Assembly (NCBI RefSeq): GCF_004000925.1
Contig: NZ_BIME01000004.1
Span: forward strand, 464,327-528,326
Length of the DNA: 64,000 bases
From: Paenibacillus illinoisensis NBRC 15959
GTDB taxonomy: Bacteria; Bacillota; Bacilli; Paenibacillales; Paenibacillaceae
Direction: 5' to 3'
In this document: positions 45,173 to 54,577 of the stretch, one piece after another
Numbering within the stretch: position 1 is the first letter of the stretch
Layout: the number at the start of each line of letters is the position of its first letter
The notes under the pieces: generated by a model
Seen by the model: the letters and a program-made list of their open reading frames with translations, nothing else
Database searches by the model: none
Told to the model about the DNA's origin: nothing
Program-made: the position numbers and the translations under genes

Positions 45173-46276
45173 TTGGAAATGATCAATGATGAATTTTATA
45201 TGGGGCTTGCGTTGGATATGGCAGAACGTGCACAAGGGCAAACGGGGATTAACCCTGTCGTCGGATGTGTTGTTGTAAAAGAAGGCCGGGTTGTAGGTCT
45301 TGGAAGTCATCTTAAGCGGGGTACGGGCCATGCGGAGGTACACGCATTGAATATGGCTGGCAGCGATGCTGAGGGCAGTACGGTCTATGTTACGTTGGAG
45401 CCGTGCAGCCACTATGGCAAGACGCCGCCATGCAGCGAACGTTTGATTCACGAGAAAGTGAAGCGTGTCGTGGTGTGTTGTGAGGATCCAAATCCGCAGG
45501 TATCCGGCAGAGGAATCAGTATGCTGCGTCAACAAGGCATTGAGGTTGAAGTTGGCGTTCTGCGTGAGCGCGGAAGACGTCTGAATGAAAAATTCATTAA
45601 GTACATTACCACCGGTTTGCCGTTTGTCACCTTAAAAACGGCATCCACGCTGGATGGTAAAATTGCAACCCGCAGCGGAGACAGCAAATGGATCTCCAAC
45701 GAACCCGCACGGGAAATCGTACATGCACTCCGCCATCGTCATCAGGGCATCATGGTTGGTGTAGATACGGTTATTGCAGACAATCCGGAGCTGACCACTC
45801 GCCTCCAAGTGGAAGGGATCAGTCCTGTGCGAATTGTTGTCGATTCGAAGCTGCGTCTCCCGGTTGGAGCCAAGATGGTCAAGGATGGACTAGCACCGAC
45901 ATGGGTACTTACGACCGATGAGGCGAGCCCTGAGGCGGCCGAACGTCTGGAAGCCTACGGTGTAGAAATTATTCGCTGTGGTCCAGGACCACGTGTGGAT
46001 TTGCTGAGTGCGCTTAGCAAGCTGGGAGAACGGGAAATCGGCTCCATCCTGCTTGAAGGCGGAGGCACATTGAATGGCGCCATGCTGGAAGCCAAATTGG
46101 TCGATCGGCTGTTGATGTTTATCGCTCCAAAGATTGTGGGCGGATACGACACACCGGGAAGCTTCCGATTTGAAGGGGTGGAGCGCATGAGTCAGGCCAT
46201 TCAATTGAATCAGCTGGAAATTGAGCAAGTTGGAGATAATATCAGTATTGGCGGAATCCCTGTCTGGCCTGAATAA
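45173..46276 (+). CDS. ribD: Bifunctional deaminase/reductase RibD
   Basis: Second and third steps of riboflavin synthesis. The N-terminal deaminase (about 1-145) has GHAEVHALN and the zinc site PCSHYGKTPPC, and the C-terminal reductase (150-367) starts TLKTASTLDGKIATRSGDSKW. The frame opens with TTG at 45173, about 6 bases after GGGTGA; ATG 45179 is possible. First gene of ribD-ribE-ribBA-ribH, controlled by the FMN riboswitch. Confidence 0.95.
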   Translation: MEMINDEFYMGLALDMAERAQGQTGINPVVGCVVVKEGRVVGLGSHLKRGTGHAEVHALNMAGSDAEGSTVYVTLEPCSHYGKTPPCSERLIHEKVKRVVVCCEDPNPQVSGRGISMLRQQGIEVEVGVLRERGRRLNEKFIKYITTGLPFVTLKTASTLDGKIATRSGDSKWISNEPAREIVHALRHRHQGIMVGVDTVIADNPELTTRLQVEGISPVRIVVDSKLRLPVGAKMVKDGLAPTWVLTTDEASPEAAERLEAYGVEIIRCGPGPRVDLLSALSKLGEREIGSILLEGGGTLNGAMLEAKLVDRLLMFIAPKIVGGYDTPGSFRFEGVERMSQAIQLNQLEIEQVGDNISIGGIPVWPE

Positions 46277-46322
46277 CGGATCGAATGAACAAGGCAAGAT
46301 ATAAGCATAAGGAGGCGGCAGC

Positions 46323-46991
46323 ATGTTTACCGGTTTGGTGGAAGAGGTCGGTCAGATTCGGCGTATCGGTCGAAAAGGCGAAGCATTGGTCCTGAATATC
46401 GGAGCTTCCGCCATCATGGACGATCTGAAGATTGGTGACAGTGTATCTGTAAACGGAGTATGTCTTACGGCAACGACGCTGGAAAGCGGAGGATTTACCG
46501 CAGATGTCATGCCTGAAACCTACCGTCATACCAATCTGAGTCAGCTGCAATCAGGCAGTAAAGTGAACCTGGAACGGGCGATGCAGTCGGGTGGGCGTTT
46601 TGGTGGCCACATTGTACAAGGACACGTGGATGGTACGGGAGTCATTGGCGGGATCACACGTGATCAGAATGCGGTTGTTTTTGAGATCAAACCTGACGAC
46701 CACGAACTGTTCAAATATTTGATTCCAAAGGGCTCGGTAACCCTCGATGGCATTAGTCTCACCGTGGTGAAGACAACAGAAGCCTCGTTTACCGTATCGA
46801 TTATTCCCCATACCATTGGAGAAACGGTGCTTCAGGTGAAAAAGCCGGGGGATACCATCAACATTGAATGTGACATTTTGGGGAAATATGTGGACCATCT
46901 GCTCCATTACGGCAAAGGGCATCCCGAAACGGGTGCTGGCAAACCGAAAAGCATCAGTGAAGAGTTTTTGGCCAACCATGGCTTTGCATAA
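46323..46991 (+). CDS. ribE: Riboflavin synthase alpha chain RibE
   Basis: Dismutates two lumazines to riboflavin. 222 residues with the N-terminal MFTGLVEEVG signature and two beta-barrel repeats, each with a SVNGVCLT or TLDGISLTVV motif. AAGGAGGC precedes the ATG. Confidence 0.96.
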   Translation: MFTGLVEEVGQIRRIGRKGEALVLNIGASAIMDDLKIGDSVSVNGVCLTATTLESGGFTADVMPETYRHTNLSQLQSGSKVNLERAMQSGGRFGGHIVQGHVDGTGVIGGITRDQNAVVFEIKPDDHELFKYLIPKGSVTLDGISLTVVKTTEASFTVSIIPHTIGETVLQVKKPGDTINIECDILGKYVDHLLHYGKGHPETGAGKPKSISEEFLANHGFA

Positions 46992-47030
46992 GGAACATAA
47001 CCATTATAAAGAGAGACTGGAGGGGAAATT

Positions 47031-48269
47031 ATGTCAGATCAATCCATACTAGATCCCATAGAGGAAGCGATATACGATTTGATGCGCGGCAAACCCGTCA
47101 TTGTTGTGGATGATGAGGATCGGGAGAATGAAGGGGACTTTATCGCGCTGGCAGAGAAGGCTACACCTGAAGTCATCAACTTCATGATTACCGAGGGCAG
47201 AGGCCTGGTCTGTGTTCCCATTACGCAGCAGCGTGCGGATGAGCTCAATCTGAAACCGATGGTTCAGCAAAATACGGACTTCCATGGAACGGCATTTACA
47301 GTTTCCGTGGATCACAAGGATACAACAACAGGCATATCTGCACATGAACGATCCATTACGGTGAAGGGTCTAATTGATCCGGAAGCCAAAAGCAGTGATT
47401 TCCGCAAGCCGGGGCATATGTTCCCGCTCATTGCCAAAGACGGAGGAGTGCTCCGCCGCGCCGGGCACACGGAAGCTGCTGTTGATCTGGCGATCATGTG
47501 CGGTTCCTATCCGGCTGGTGTGATCTGTGAGGTCATCAAGGAAGATGGCACGATGGCGAGACTGCCTGATCTGCAGGAGATTGCCCGCAAGCATGACCTG
47601 AAACTGATTAGTATTCAGGACATGATCCGTTACCGTAATGAAAAGGAACAGCTGGTTCAACGTGAAGTGGCTGTCCGCATGCCAACGGATTTTGGCGAGT
47701 TTCAAGCAGTGGCCTATACGAATGCAGTGGACAACAAAGAGCATGTAGCATTGGTCAAAGGTGAAATTGACTCTTCCAAGCCCGTATTGGTTCGTGTTCA
47801 CTCCGAATGTCTTACAGGAGACGTATTCCACTCCCATCGCTGTGACTGCGGACCGCAATTCGATGCAGCACTCAAACAGATTCATGATGAAGGCAATGGC
47901 GTTCTGCTCTATATGAGACAGGAAGGCCGGGGCATCGGGCTGATTAACAAACTCAAAGCCTATAAGCTGCAGGAGGAAGGTCTGGACACTGTAGATGCCA
48001 ACCTGAAACTGGGGTTTGCCGCTGATCTGCGTGATTATGGTATTGGTGCACAGATTCTGAAGGATCTCGGCGTTCGCCAAATTCGTCTGTTAACGAATAA
48101 TCCCCGCAAAATCAAAGGCCTTGAAGGTTATGGGCTTGAAGTGGTGGAGCGTGTTCCCATCCAGATGGAAGAGAACGAGGATAATACGCTTTACCTGCAT
48201 ACCAAGCAGGCGAAGCTGGGGCATATGTTGAAGTTCGATGATATCGAACAGAACGAAGAGAAAAACTAA
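47031..48269 (+). CDS. ribBA: Bifunctional DHBP synthase/GTP cyclohydrolase II RibBA
   Basis: 412 residues. The first half (about 1-205) is 3,4-dihydroxy-2-butanone-4-phosphate synthase with [10 protein letters not shown] near 25 and [11 protein letters not shown]. The second half is GTP cyclohydrolase II with the zinc motif [15 protein letters not shown] near 261-275 and RQEGRGIGL. Together they feed both arms of the pathway. Confidence 0.97.
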   Translation: MSDQSILDPIEEAIYDLMRGKPVIVVDDEDRENEGDFIALAEKATPEVINFMITEGRGLVCVPITQQRADELNLKPMVQQNTDFHGTAFTVSVDHKDTTTGISAHERSITVKGLIDPEAKSSDFRKPGHMFPLIAKDGGVLRRAGHTEAAVDLAIMCGSYPAGVICEVIKEDGTMARLPDLQEIARKHDLKLISIQDMIRYRNEKEQLVQREVAVRMPTDFGEFQAVAYTNAVDNKEHVALVKGEIDSSKPVLVRVHSECLTGDVFHSHRCDCGPQFDAALKQIHDEGNGVLLYMRQEGRGIGLINKLKAYKLQEEGLDTVDANLKLGFAADLRDYGIGAQILKDLGVRQIRLLTNNPRKIKGLEGYGLEVVERVPIQMEENEDNTLYLHTKQAKLGHMLKFDDIEQNEEKN

Positions 48270-48355
48270 TTTTTTTGCTCATGTAATTTATGGAAAAATA
48301 AATGCTCACAAATCGGTTAATTACATTACATTATACATTAGAGGAGATGACTTAA

Positions 48356-48823
48356 ATGCCGAACTTTTTTGAAGGACATTTGGTATCGGAAGGTTTAAAA
48401 TATGGAGTGGTTGTAGGACGTTTTAATGAATTTATTACAAGCAAATTGCTCAGCGGAGCACTCGATGCGTTCAAACGTCACGGGGTGCAGGACAGTGAAG
48501 TCGACGTAGCCTGGGTTCCAGGAGCATTCGAAATCCCGCTGATTGCACAGAAAATGGCGGAGAGCGGCAAATATGACGCTGTCATTACACTGGGAACGGT
48601 TATTCGTGGCTCAACGACACATTATGATTATGTGTGCAACGAAATGGCAAAAGGAGTGGCGGCTATTAACCTCAAAACCGGCGTGCCAACGATCTTTGGT
48701 CTGGTTACAACGGAGAATATTGAACAGGCGATTGAACGTGCTGGTACGAAGGCTGGTAACAAAGGTTGGGATGCTGCCACGGCTGCAATTGAAATGGCGA
48801 ACTTGACGAAACAGCTAAAATAG
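48356..48823 (+). CDS. ribH: Lumazine synthase RibH
   Basis: Joins the pyrimidine and the 4-carbon unit to lumazine; forms 60-mer shells in Bacillus with RibE inside. 155 residues with [20 protein letters not shown] near 53 and [17 protein letters not shown] near 80 (catalytic histidine). AGAGGAGATG precedes the ATG. Confidence 0.97.
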   Translation: MPNFFEGHLVSEGLKYGVVVGRFNEFITSKLLSGALDAFKRHGVQDSEVDVAWVPGAFEIPLIAQKMAESGKYDAVITLGTVIRGSTTHYDYVCNEMAKGVAAINLKTGVPTIFGLVTTENIEQAIERAGTKAGNKGWDAATAAIEMANLTKQLK

Positions 48824-48841
48824 TGCTTATTTAATGTAGTG

Positions 48842-48905
48842 CCCTGCTCTGCGCAGACGAATTCGGGAGACCGGATTCGGCGGCTTAGCGGGGTTTTGTA
48901 TTTTT
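48842..48905 (+). terminator. Terminator between ribH and scpA
   Basis: Outer stem CCCTGCT/AGCGGGG (48842-48848 with 48887-48893) and inner stem CGAATTC/GGATTCG (48858-48864 with 48873-48879), followed by TTTTGTATTTTT. An alternative pairing is noted in the findings. Confidence 0.7.
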
Positions 48906-48925
48906 CTGGCGGGAGGATTCGTCTA

Positions 48926-49726
48926 GTGACGGTAGTTACATATAAACTGGAAACTTTTGAAGGGCCTTTGGATCTGCTGCTTCATCTGATCGATAAGGCA
49001 GAAATTCATATCCAGGATATTCCCATCAGCGATATTACCGATCAATATATGGCGTATCTGCATTCGATGCAGGAATTGGAGCTGGATATTACGAGTGAGT
49101 TTTTGGTAATGGCAGCAACGCTTCTGTCCATCAAGAGCAAACTTTTACTGCCCAAACCACCGGTGATTGAGGACTTTGAGGATTATGATTATATGGAAGA
49201 AGAAGATTATGATCCACGTGCGGAGCTGATTGCACGTCTGATAGAATATCGCAAATACAAAGGAATAGCCCGTCATCTGCATGAGCGGGAATGGGAACGG
49301 AGCCTTATTTTCTCCAAAGAGCCTGAGGACCTGAGGCCGTATATGCCTGTGGAGACCCAATCAAATCCGGTAGAGGGTTTGCATACTTCGGATCTGATTG
49401 CCGCTTTTCAGAAGGCACTGCGCAAGGCAGAGAAGCGTACAACGGTTACACGAATTCAGCGCGATGAGATCTCGGTGAAGGATCGTATACGTGATGTCGT
49501 TGGAGCACTGGAGAGTATGGGACCGGGAGGAAGGCTGTTATTTTCCAAACTGCTGGATGATCAGATTTACCGGCATGAAATTGTTGTCACATTTTTGGCC
49601 GTACTGGAACTGATGAAGATGAAACAGATTGTCTGTTATCAGGAACGGATGTTTGAGGATATCGTTATGGAGTGGAGAGGGGAAGCAAGGAATCATGGAT
49701 TTTCCGAAATTGAAGTCGATTATTGA
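48926..49726 (+). CDS. scpA: Segregation and condensation protein A
   Basis: Kleisin that links Smc heads in the bacterial condensin. About 266 residues with the N-terminal YKLETFEGPLDLLLHLIDKAEIHIQDIPI signature and an acidic middle, C-terminal winged helix with TFLAVLELMKMKQI. GTG 48926 with GGGAGGAT fits the family N-terminus; the frame opens 87 bases earlier. It overlaps scpB by 32 bases. Confidence 0.95.
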   Translation: MTVVTYKLETFEGPLDLLLHLIDKAEIHIQDIPISDITDQYMAYLHSMQELELDITSEFLVMAATLLSIKSKLLLPKPPVIEDFEDYDYMEEEDYDPRAELIARLIEYRKYKGIARHLHEREWERSLIFSKEPEDLRPYMPVETQSNPVEGLHTSDLIAAFQKALRKAEKRTTVTRIQRDEISVKDRIRDVVGALESMGPGGRLLFSKLLDDQIYRHEIVVTFLAVLELMKMKQIVCYQERMFEDIVMEWRGEARNHGFSEIEVDY

Positions 49727-50360
49727 GGGGCTGCTCTTTTTGTCCGGAGAGGAAGGTCTAAGCATCAAACAAATTGCTGAGATCGTGGATCAGCGGGTAG
49801 AACTGGTATCAGATGCCGTAGAGGAAATGATCGCTGACTTCATGAACCAGGGACGAGGCGTTCAAATTCTCAAAATTGCGGGAGTGGTCCAGTTGGGAAC
49901 GCTGCCGGAGCATGCTGCATATTTTGAAAAGCTGGCTTATTCTCCTGCACGGACCTCGTTATCTCAGGCTGCACTTGAAACACTCGCCATTGTGGCTTAT
50001 CGTCAGCCCATTACACGGGTTGAGATCGAAGAGATTCGCGGTGTGAAATCCGAACGGGCCATCCATACACTGGTCAATAAGGACTTGATTCAAGAAGTAG
50101 GACGAGCTGAGGCGATTGGACGACCTATATTGTACGGAACAACCAAATCGTTTCTCGACTATTTTGGACTTGCTTCACTTAAAGATCTCCCGGAACCGGG
50201 CTTGTTTGAAGACTCCGAGAATCTGGAAGAAGAGACACAGCTGCTGTTCAACAAGCTGGATGGACAACAGGTGGACTTGGGAAGCACGGATCAGAATGAT
50301 TTTGATCATGAAAATATGGATAACAATCATGAGGTTCATGACGAGGATCTGGACTCGTAA
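49695..50360 (+). CDS. scpB: Segregation and condensation protein B
   Basis: Partner of ScpA in the Smc complex, two winged helices. 221 residues with KSIIEGLLFLSGEEGLS, LAIVAYRQPITRVEIEEIRGV and the GRAEAIGRPILYGTT turn. The acidic C-terminal tail is Asp/Glu/Asn-rich. ATG 49695 lies inside scpA. Confidence 0.95.
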   Translation: MDFPKLKSIIEGLLFLSGEEGLSIKQIAEIVDQRVELVSDAVEEMIADFMNQGRGVQILKIAGVVQLGTLPEHAAYFEKLAYSPARTSLSQAALETLAIVAYRQPITRVEIEEIRGVKSERAIHTLVNKDLIQEVGRAEAIGRPILYGTTKSFLDYFGLASLKDLPEPGLFEDSENLEEETQLLFNKLDGQQVDLGSTDQNDFDHENMDNNHEVHDEDLDS

Positions 50361-50388
50361 GATCGAATTGTCCATAGGAAACAGTAAT

Positions 50389-50420
50389 AAACCGGTGCCT
50401 GATAAGGTGGCGGTTTTTTT
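50389..50420 (+). terminator. Intrinsic terminator of scpB
   Basis: AAACCG pairs with CGGTTT with an inner CCT/AGG stem, followed by seven T. Confidence 0.8.
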
Positions 50421-50553
50421 GCATGCCATGAACCCTTAGCATAACGTGGGGGATTTCAACTATGAATGGAATTTTCAGGTCAGCCGTGAATTATTTCCTA
50501 TATAGAGTGTCATACTAAACGTGTAAAGAATTGAGGGCTTGGAGGTAAGGCCT

Positions 50554-51273
50554 GTGTGGATTTGGCTTGGAGGAATCGGCTTGTTCGCCGCACTGCTGCT
50601 TGCCGCTGTTCTCATCTCGAATGTTCATGTGCATTTTACGTTCCGTAAACATAAAAGTGATGATTACGCTCGGATTAATGTTCGTCTCCTTTACGGTATT
50701 GTGCGAATTAACTATGAAATACCAAGCATCGTCTTTCGTAATATGAAAGAAGGTTTTTTGGTAAAGACCGAACAACATGTGAACCATAAGCACGGAGAAG
50801 CCGAGGGTCACGAGCGTGTCAACAAACGTAAAGTCCAAAAGTGGGCAAAAGAAGTAAAGATCATGATGAGGGCTACGGATGCGCTTAAAATTTGGGTTCA
50901 ACAAACGCTAAGCCGTGTACATATGACCCAGCTGTCCTGGTCAACCCGAATAGGTATCGGAGATGCAGCGCACACCGCTATTCTTACGGGCTGGGTATGG
51001 AGCATCAAGTCGATTATCATCGGTTTTTTGTCGTATCAGATTCAATTTAAACGTCCGCCCATGCTTGAAGTGGTTCCTGTTTGGGAAGATGAGATGGAGT
51101 TTCAAACGGAACTGAACTGCAAAATGAAAATTCGTATTACGGCGGTTATGCTCGCTGGAGTGAGGCTAATGACACGGGTTCTAGAAGTGGATGGCGGATG
51201 GCGGATGTGGCTGAAAATACTACGGGAACAACGGCGCAGACACAAGAAAAAATTGAAGGAACAACAAGGCTAA
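50554..51273 (+). CDS. DUF2953 membrane-anchored protein
   Basis: About 239 residues. A transmembrane helix at 5-25 is followed by VHVHFTFRKHKSDDYARINVRLLYGIVRINYEIP, a region seen in DUF2953 proteins next to ytfJ (ytfI) in Bacillus. The C-terminal tail is highly basic (REQRRRHKKKLKEQ). GTG 50554 fits the GGAGGTAAGG site better than TTG 50539. Likely sporulation-linked by position; function unknown. Confidence 0.82.
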   Translation: MWIWLGGIGLFAALLLAAVLISNVHVHFTFRKHKSDDYARINVRLLYGIVRINYEIPSIVFRNMKEGFLVKTEQHVNHKHGEAEGHERVNKRKVQKWAKEVKIMMRATDALKIWVQQTLSRVHMTQLSWSTRIGIGDAAHTAILTGWVWSIKSIIIGFLSYQIQFKRPPMLEVVPVWEDEMEFQTELNCKMKIRITAVMLAGVRLMTRVLEVDGGWRMWLKILREQRRRHKKKLKEQQG

Positions 51274-51458
51274 TTGGGATAAGTGCAGTTCGTTACTGTA
51301 TTTTGGTTGCAATAGGTTCTGAAATCGTGAAGTGTCTCCGAGAATGTTGGGTGCTGTTTCCTTGCTTGTTCTGCACTGAGACTTACATAGTCTGTTCAGG
51401 TTTGGGGATGATATGGTTAGATCAAACCTAGTTCAAATTGAAACTGGAGGGAATTCAA

Positions 51459-51950
51459 ATGTCAGATCATCCAATTCAAGGCTTAATGGAAACCGCAATG
51501 GAGAATATCAAGGCCATGGTGGATGTTAATACCATTGTTGGCGATGCGGTAGAAACACCAGACGGCACGGTTATTCTGCCGATCAGTAAAGTCGGTTTTG
51601 GATTCGCGGCTGGGGGCAGCGATTTCCATGTGAATGATGGAAAGAGCAAAGAAGGCGGCTCGGGCTCGGTCCCTGGTGCAAAGACTGAAAGTGCTCATTC
51701 AGCTAACGTTGCTTCACCATTCGGTGGAGGTAGTGGTGGTGGCGTATCCATCCGCCCGATTGCCTTCCTTGTTGTTGGAAAACAAGGCGTACACATCGTG
51801 CCACTGGACAACTCCACGCATCTGTTTGAGAAACTCATTGATTCTACACCTTATGTTCTTGACAGAATACAGGGGATGTTCCAGCGTAATACTTCGCAAA
51901 ATGATGACTCTGGCGTACGCGTTACACCGGATCATACCACTTACAGCTAA
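51459..51950 (+). CDS. ytfJ: GerW-family sporulation protein YtfJ
   Basis: 163 residues with DHPIQGLMETAMENIKAMVDVNTIVGDAV and the GFGFAAGGSDF segment typical of the family. In Bacillus ytfJ is SigF/SigG-controlled and involved in germination. The middle has a Gly/Ser-rich FGGGSGGG stretch. ATG 51459 with CTGGAGGG fits better than the upstream start. A terminator follows. Confidence 0.92.
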   Translation: MSDHPIQGLMETAMENIKAMVDVNTIVGDAVETPDGTVILPISKVGFGFAAGGSDFHVNDGKSKEGGSGSVPGAKTESAHSANVASPFGGGSGGGVSIRPIAFLVVGKQGVHIVPLDNSTHLFEKLIDSTPYVLDRIQGMFQRNTSQNDDSGVRVTPDHTTYS

Positions 51951-51964
51951 GCCGTTTTATCTGG

Positions 51965-51999
51965 ATCCCTTATCACAGATTTTTGTGAGAGGGATTTTT
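51965..51999 (+). terminator. Intrinsic terminator of ytfJ
   Basis: ATCCCTTATCACA pairs with TGTGAGAGGGAT around a T-rich loop, followed by five T. Confidence 0.8.
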
Positions 52000-52081
52000 G
52001 CTGTTTGGAAAGATGGGACATACTTTAGGTTGTCCGAACATAAGTTAGTACAAGATTCCAGTGACCCGGAGGAATGAATTG

Positions 52082-53266
52082 ATGCGAATGTTTAAGAAAG
52101 TAATGATTGGTTTGCTTGTACCGTTGATGCTTCTACCTTTCATACAAGTGGCTGAAGCTCAAGGAACGATCCCTGGCCCATCAACCCATGCGCAGAGTGC
52201 AGCGCTCATTGATGTGACTTCCGGAAGAATCCTATACAGCAAGGATGGGGATAAGGAACTGCGCATTGCCAGTTTGACCAAAATCATGACAGCCATTGTC
52301 GCCATTGAACAAGGGAAACTTGATGACAAAGTAAAAGTATCTTCAACCGCTTTTGCCAAGGAAGGGTCATCCCTTTATCTCAAATTGGGAGAAGAAATGA
52401 CACTGGAAAACATGTTATACGGTTTAATGCTGAGGTCAGGGAATGACGCGGCTTCTGCTATCGCAGAGCATGTTGGTGGATCAGAAGAAGGCTTCGTCCT
52501 GTTAATGAACCAAAAGGCAGAGGAGATTGGACTTAAGCATTCCCATTTTATGAATCCACACGGTCTTGATGCAGATGGACATTATTCCACAGCCAATGAC
52601 TTGGCACGTTTAACCGCTTATGCACTGCACAATCCTGTTTTTAAACGAATCGTAGCTACCGAGGATAAGTCAGCGCCTAATCCGAATGAGAGTTGGGAGT
52701 ACTCCTGGCACAACAAAAATAAAATGCTGCGATTGTATGAAGGCGCTGATGGGGTGAAAACCGGATATACCAAAAAGGCGTTTAGGTGCCTGGTTAGCTC
52801 CGCAACCCGGAATGGTCAGCAGCTGGCTGCCGTCACGTTAAATGATGGAGATGATTGGAATGATCATGCGCGCATGCTTGATTTTGGATTTGAGAATTTC
52901 CCTTTGGTGGAGATTGCTCAAAAAGAGCAGCCAGTGGCTAACACGGATGTTATTACGGGGCGTGGATTTGCTTATCCACTTGCGGAGAATGAGAAGTCGG
53001 GTGTAACCAAAAGGCTGGTGTTAACGACCAGTCCAACAGAGACCAGAAGCGAAAAGAATGAGGAGCAACTGGATCCATCCTTCGGCCTCGCTGGGCGCAT
53101 TGATCTGGAGCTCAAAGGGGAGTTTATTGGTTCAATCCCGGTGTATCGCAAAGGCAGCTACATTCCACCTGAGCCGAAGTCAGAAGCTGCTCTTGGCGAG
53201 TTCGGTGAAGTTTCAACATGGGCAACTGCATGGCGGGCGGTGCTAGGTCACTTGTTATCTCCATAA
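52082..53266 (+). CDS. dacB: D-alanyl-D-alanine carboxypeptidase DacB (PBP5*)
   Basis: Cortex-specific carboxypeptidase in the mother cell that limits cross-linking. About 394 residues with signal peptide MFKKVMIGLLVPLMLLPF, SxxK in ASLTKIM near residue 62, SGN in LRSGNDAA near 123, and KTG in GVKTGYTKKAF near 228. Followed by spmA and spmB, the same order as in Bacillus where dacB-spmA-spmB is a SigE operon. Confidence 0.94.
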   Translation: MRMFKKVMIGLLVPLMLLPFIQVAEAQGTIPGPSTHAQSAALIDVTSGRILYSKDGDKELRIASLTKIMTAIVAIEQGKLDDKVKVSSTAFAKEGSSLYLKLGEEMTLENMLYGLMLRSGNDAASAIAEHVGGSEEGFVLLMNQKAEEIGLKHSHFMNPHGLDADGHYSTANDLARLTAYALHNPVFKRIVATEDKSAPNPNESWEYSWHNKNKMLRLYEGADGVKTGYTKKAFRCLVSSATRNGQQLAAVTLNDGDDWNDHARMLDFGFENFPLVEIAQKEQPVANTDVITGRGFAYPLAENEKSGVTKRLVLTTSPTETRSEKNEEQLDPSFGLAGRIDLELKGEFIGSIPVYRKGSYIPPEPKSEAALGEFGEVSTWATAWRAVLGHLLSP

Positions 53267-53340
53267 TCATCAGGAAGCATGAGTACCTCATTTAACGTGA
53301 ATCTGTGATGTACTGTGCTTCCAGAGGAGGTTTTAACGTC

Positions 53341-53967
53341 TTGATTAACGTAATCTGGCTTATGATGATTGTTGTTGGGTTTGGCTTTGCAGCTGCGAAA
53401 GGAAATATTGAAGTTGTTACCCAGGCTGCTTTTGATGGGGCGGCAACGGGGGTAACTGTATGTTTTGGATTAATTAGTGTGCTTGTGTTCTGGATGGGGA
53501 TGATGAAAATGGCAGAAGATGCGGGATTGCTTGGCAAAATAGCCAAACTGCTGGGTCCGGTCGTAGCCTTTTTGTTTCCTGATGTGCCCCGGAATCATCC
53601 GGCTATGGGTTATATTTTGTCCAACATGAGCGCTAATCTGCTTGGTCTCGGCAATGCGGCAACACCAATGGGAATCAAGGCCATGCAGCAACTGCAGGAG
53701 CTGAATCCCGATAAACAAACGGCTTCCCCTGCGATGTGTACATTGCTCGCACTAAATACGGCAAGTATAACCATTATCCCGACCACCCTCATCGCCATTC
53801 GTTTGAACTACCATTCAGCCAATGCAACAGAGATTGTGGGCACCACGCTGATGGCAACAATAATCGCTACACTCGCCGCCATTATGGCAGATCGCTGGTA
53901 TAGGAACAGGACCTTAAACAGACCGCCACGTGTTATAAAGAGCGGTAATTCCAGCATGAAAGGATGA
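53341..53967 (+). CDS. spmA: Spore maturation protein A
   Basis: 208-residue membrane protein with several helices and the nucleoside-recognition/gate domain (ISVLVFWMGMMKMAEDAGLL, MSANLLGLGNAATPMGIKAM). Required for spore core dehydration. TTG start at 53341 with AGAGGAGG about 9 bases upstream; the frame opens at 53305 without a site. Confidence 0.92.
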   Translation: MINVIWLMMIVVGFGFAAAKGNIEVVTQAAFDGAATGVTVCFGLISVLVFWMGMMKMAEDAGLLGKIAKLLGPVVAFLFPDVPRNHPAMGYILSNMSANLLGLGNAATPMGIKAMQQLQELNPDKQTASPAMCTLLALNTASITIIPTTLIAIRLNYHSANATEIVGTTLMATIIATLAAIMADRWYRNRTLNRPPRVIKSGNSSMKG

Positions 53968-53974
53968 GTCCATC

Positions 53975-54508
53975 ATGTTAACCTTCATCAACTGGATTTC
54001 CGTCTGGGCCATTCCGGTTATTATCGCGTTCGTTCCCTTATATGCGTTTACTAAAAAAGTTCCGGTATATGAATCCTTTGTTGATGGAGCAAAAGATGGA
54101 TTTTCCACGGCGATCTCCATTATCCCGCATCTGGTGGGAATGATGGTAGCAATCAGTGTTTTCCGGGCTTCAGGCGCACTGGATTATGTTATCAGTCTGT
54201 TCGCTCCGCTTGTATCCTGGATGGGCGTTCCCGGAGAAGTACTGCCACTCGGCATATTACGTCCGTTAACCGGGACAGGCTCTCTTGCTTTTACAACGGA
54301 TCTAATCAAAACATATGGCCCGGATTCCATGATCGGACGTATGGCTTCCACAATCCAAGGGAGCACAGATACAACCTTATATGTATTGACTGTTTATTTT
54401 GGAGCCGTTGGCATACGAAATGGCCGATATGCACTCAAAGTCGGATTGTTCTCTGACCTGGTCGGATTTATTGCTGCTCTGGCTATTTGTTTGATTGTTT
54501 TTGGTTAA
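53975..54508 (+). CDS. spmB: Spore maturation protein B
   Basis: 177 residues, five hydrophobic helices, with DGAKDGFSTAISIIPHLVGMMVAI and the RPLTGTGSLAF motif. Works with SpmA in core dehydration and heat resistance. 7 bases after spmA; AAAGGATGAG precedes the ATG. Confidence 0.93.
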   Translation: MLTFINWISVWAIPVIIAFVPLYAFTKKVPVYESFVDGAKDGFSTAISIIPHLVGMMVAISVFRASGALDYVISLFAPLVSWMGVPGEVLPLGILRPLTGTGSLAFTTDLIKTYGPDSMIGRMASTIQGSTDTTLYVLTVYFGAVGIRNGRYALKVGLFSDLVGFIAALAICLIVFG

Positions 54509-54517
54509 AATATAACG

Positions 54518-54577
54518 ACTCTCCTTCCGATATAATAGATGTGCTAGAATGGTAGCGGAGGAGGAGAGTGACGCATG
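54518..54577 (+). promoter_or_regulatory. Ribosome-site-sequestering hairpin with an internal -10 box
   Basis: ACTCTCCT (54518-54525) pairs perfectly with AGGAGAGT (54562-54569), which covers the ribosome site of the protease gene; TCCG/CGGA extends the stem with a two-base bulge. Within the loop lies TATAAT (54531-54536). Transcripts started from it would lack the 5' arm; read-through from spmAB would carry it. Confidence 0.5.
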
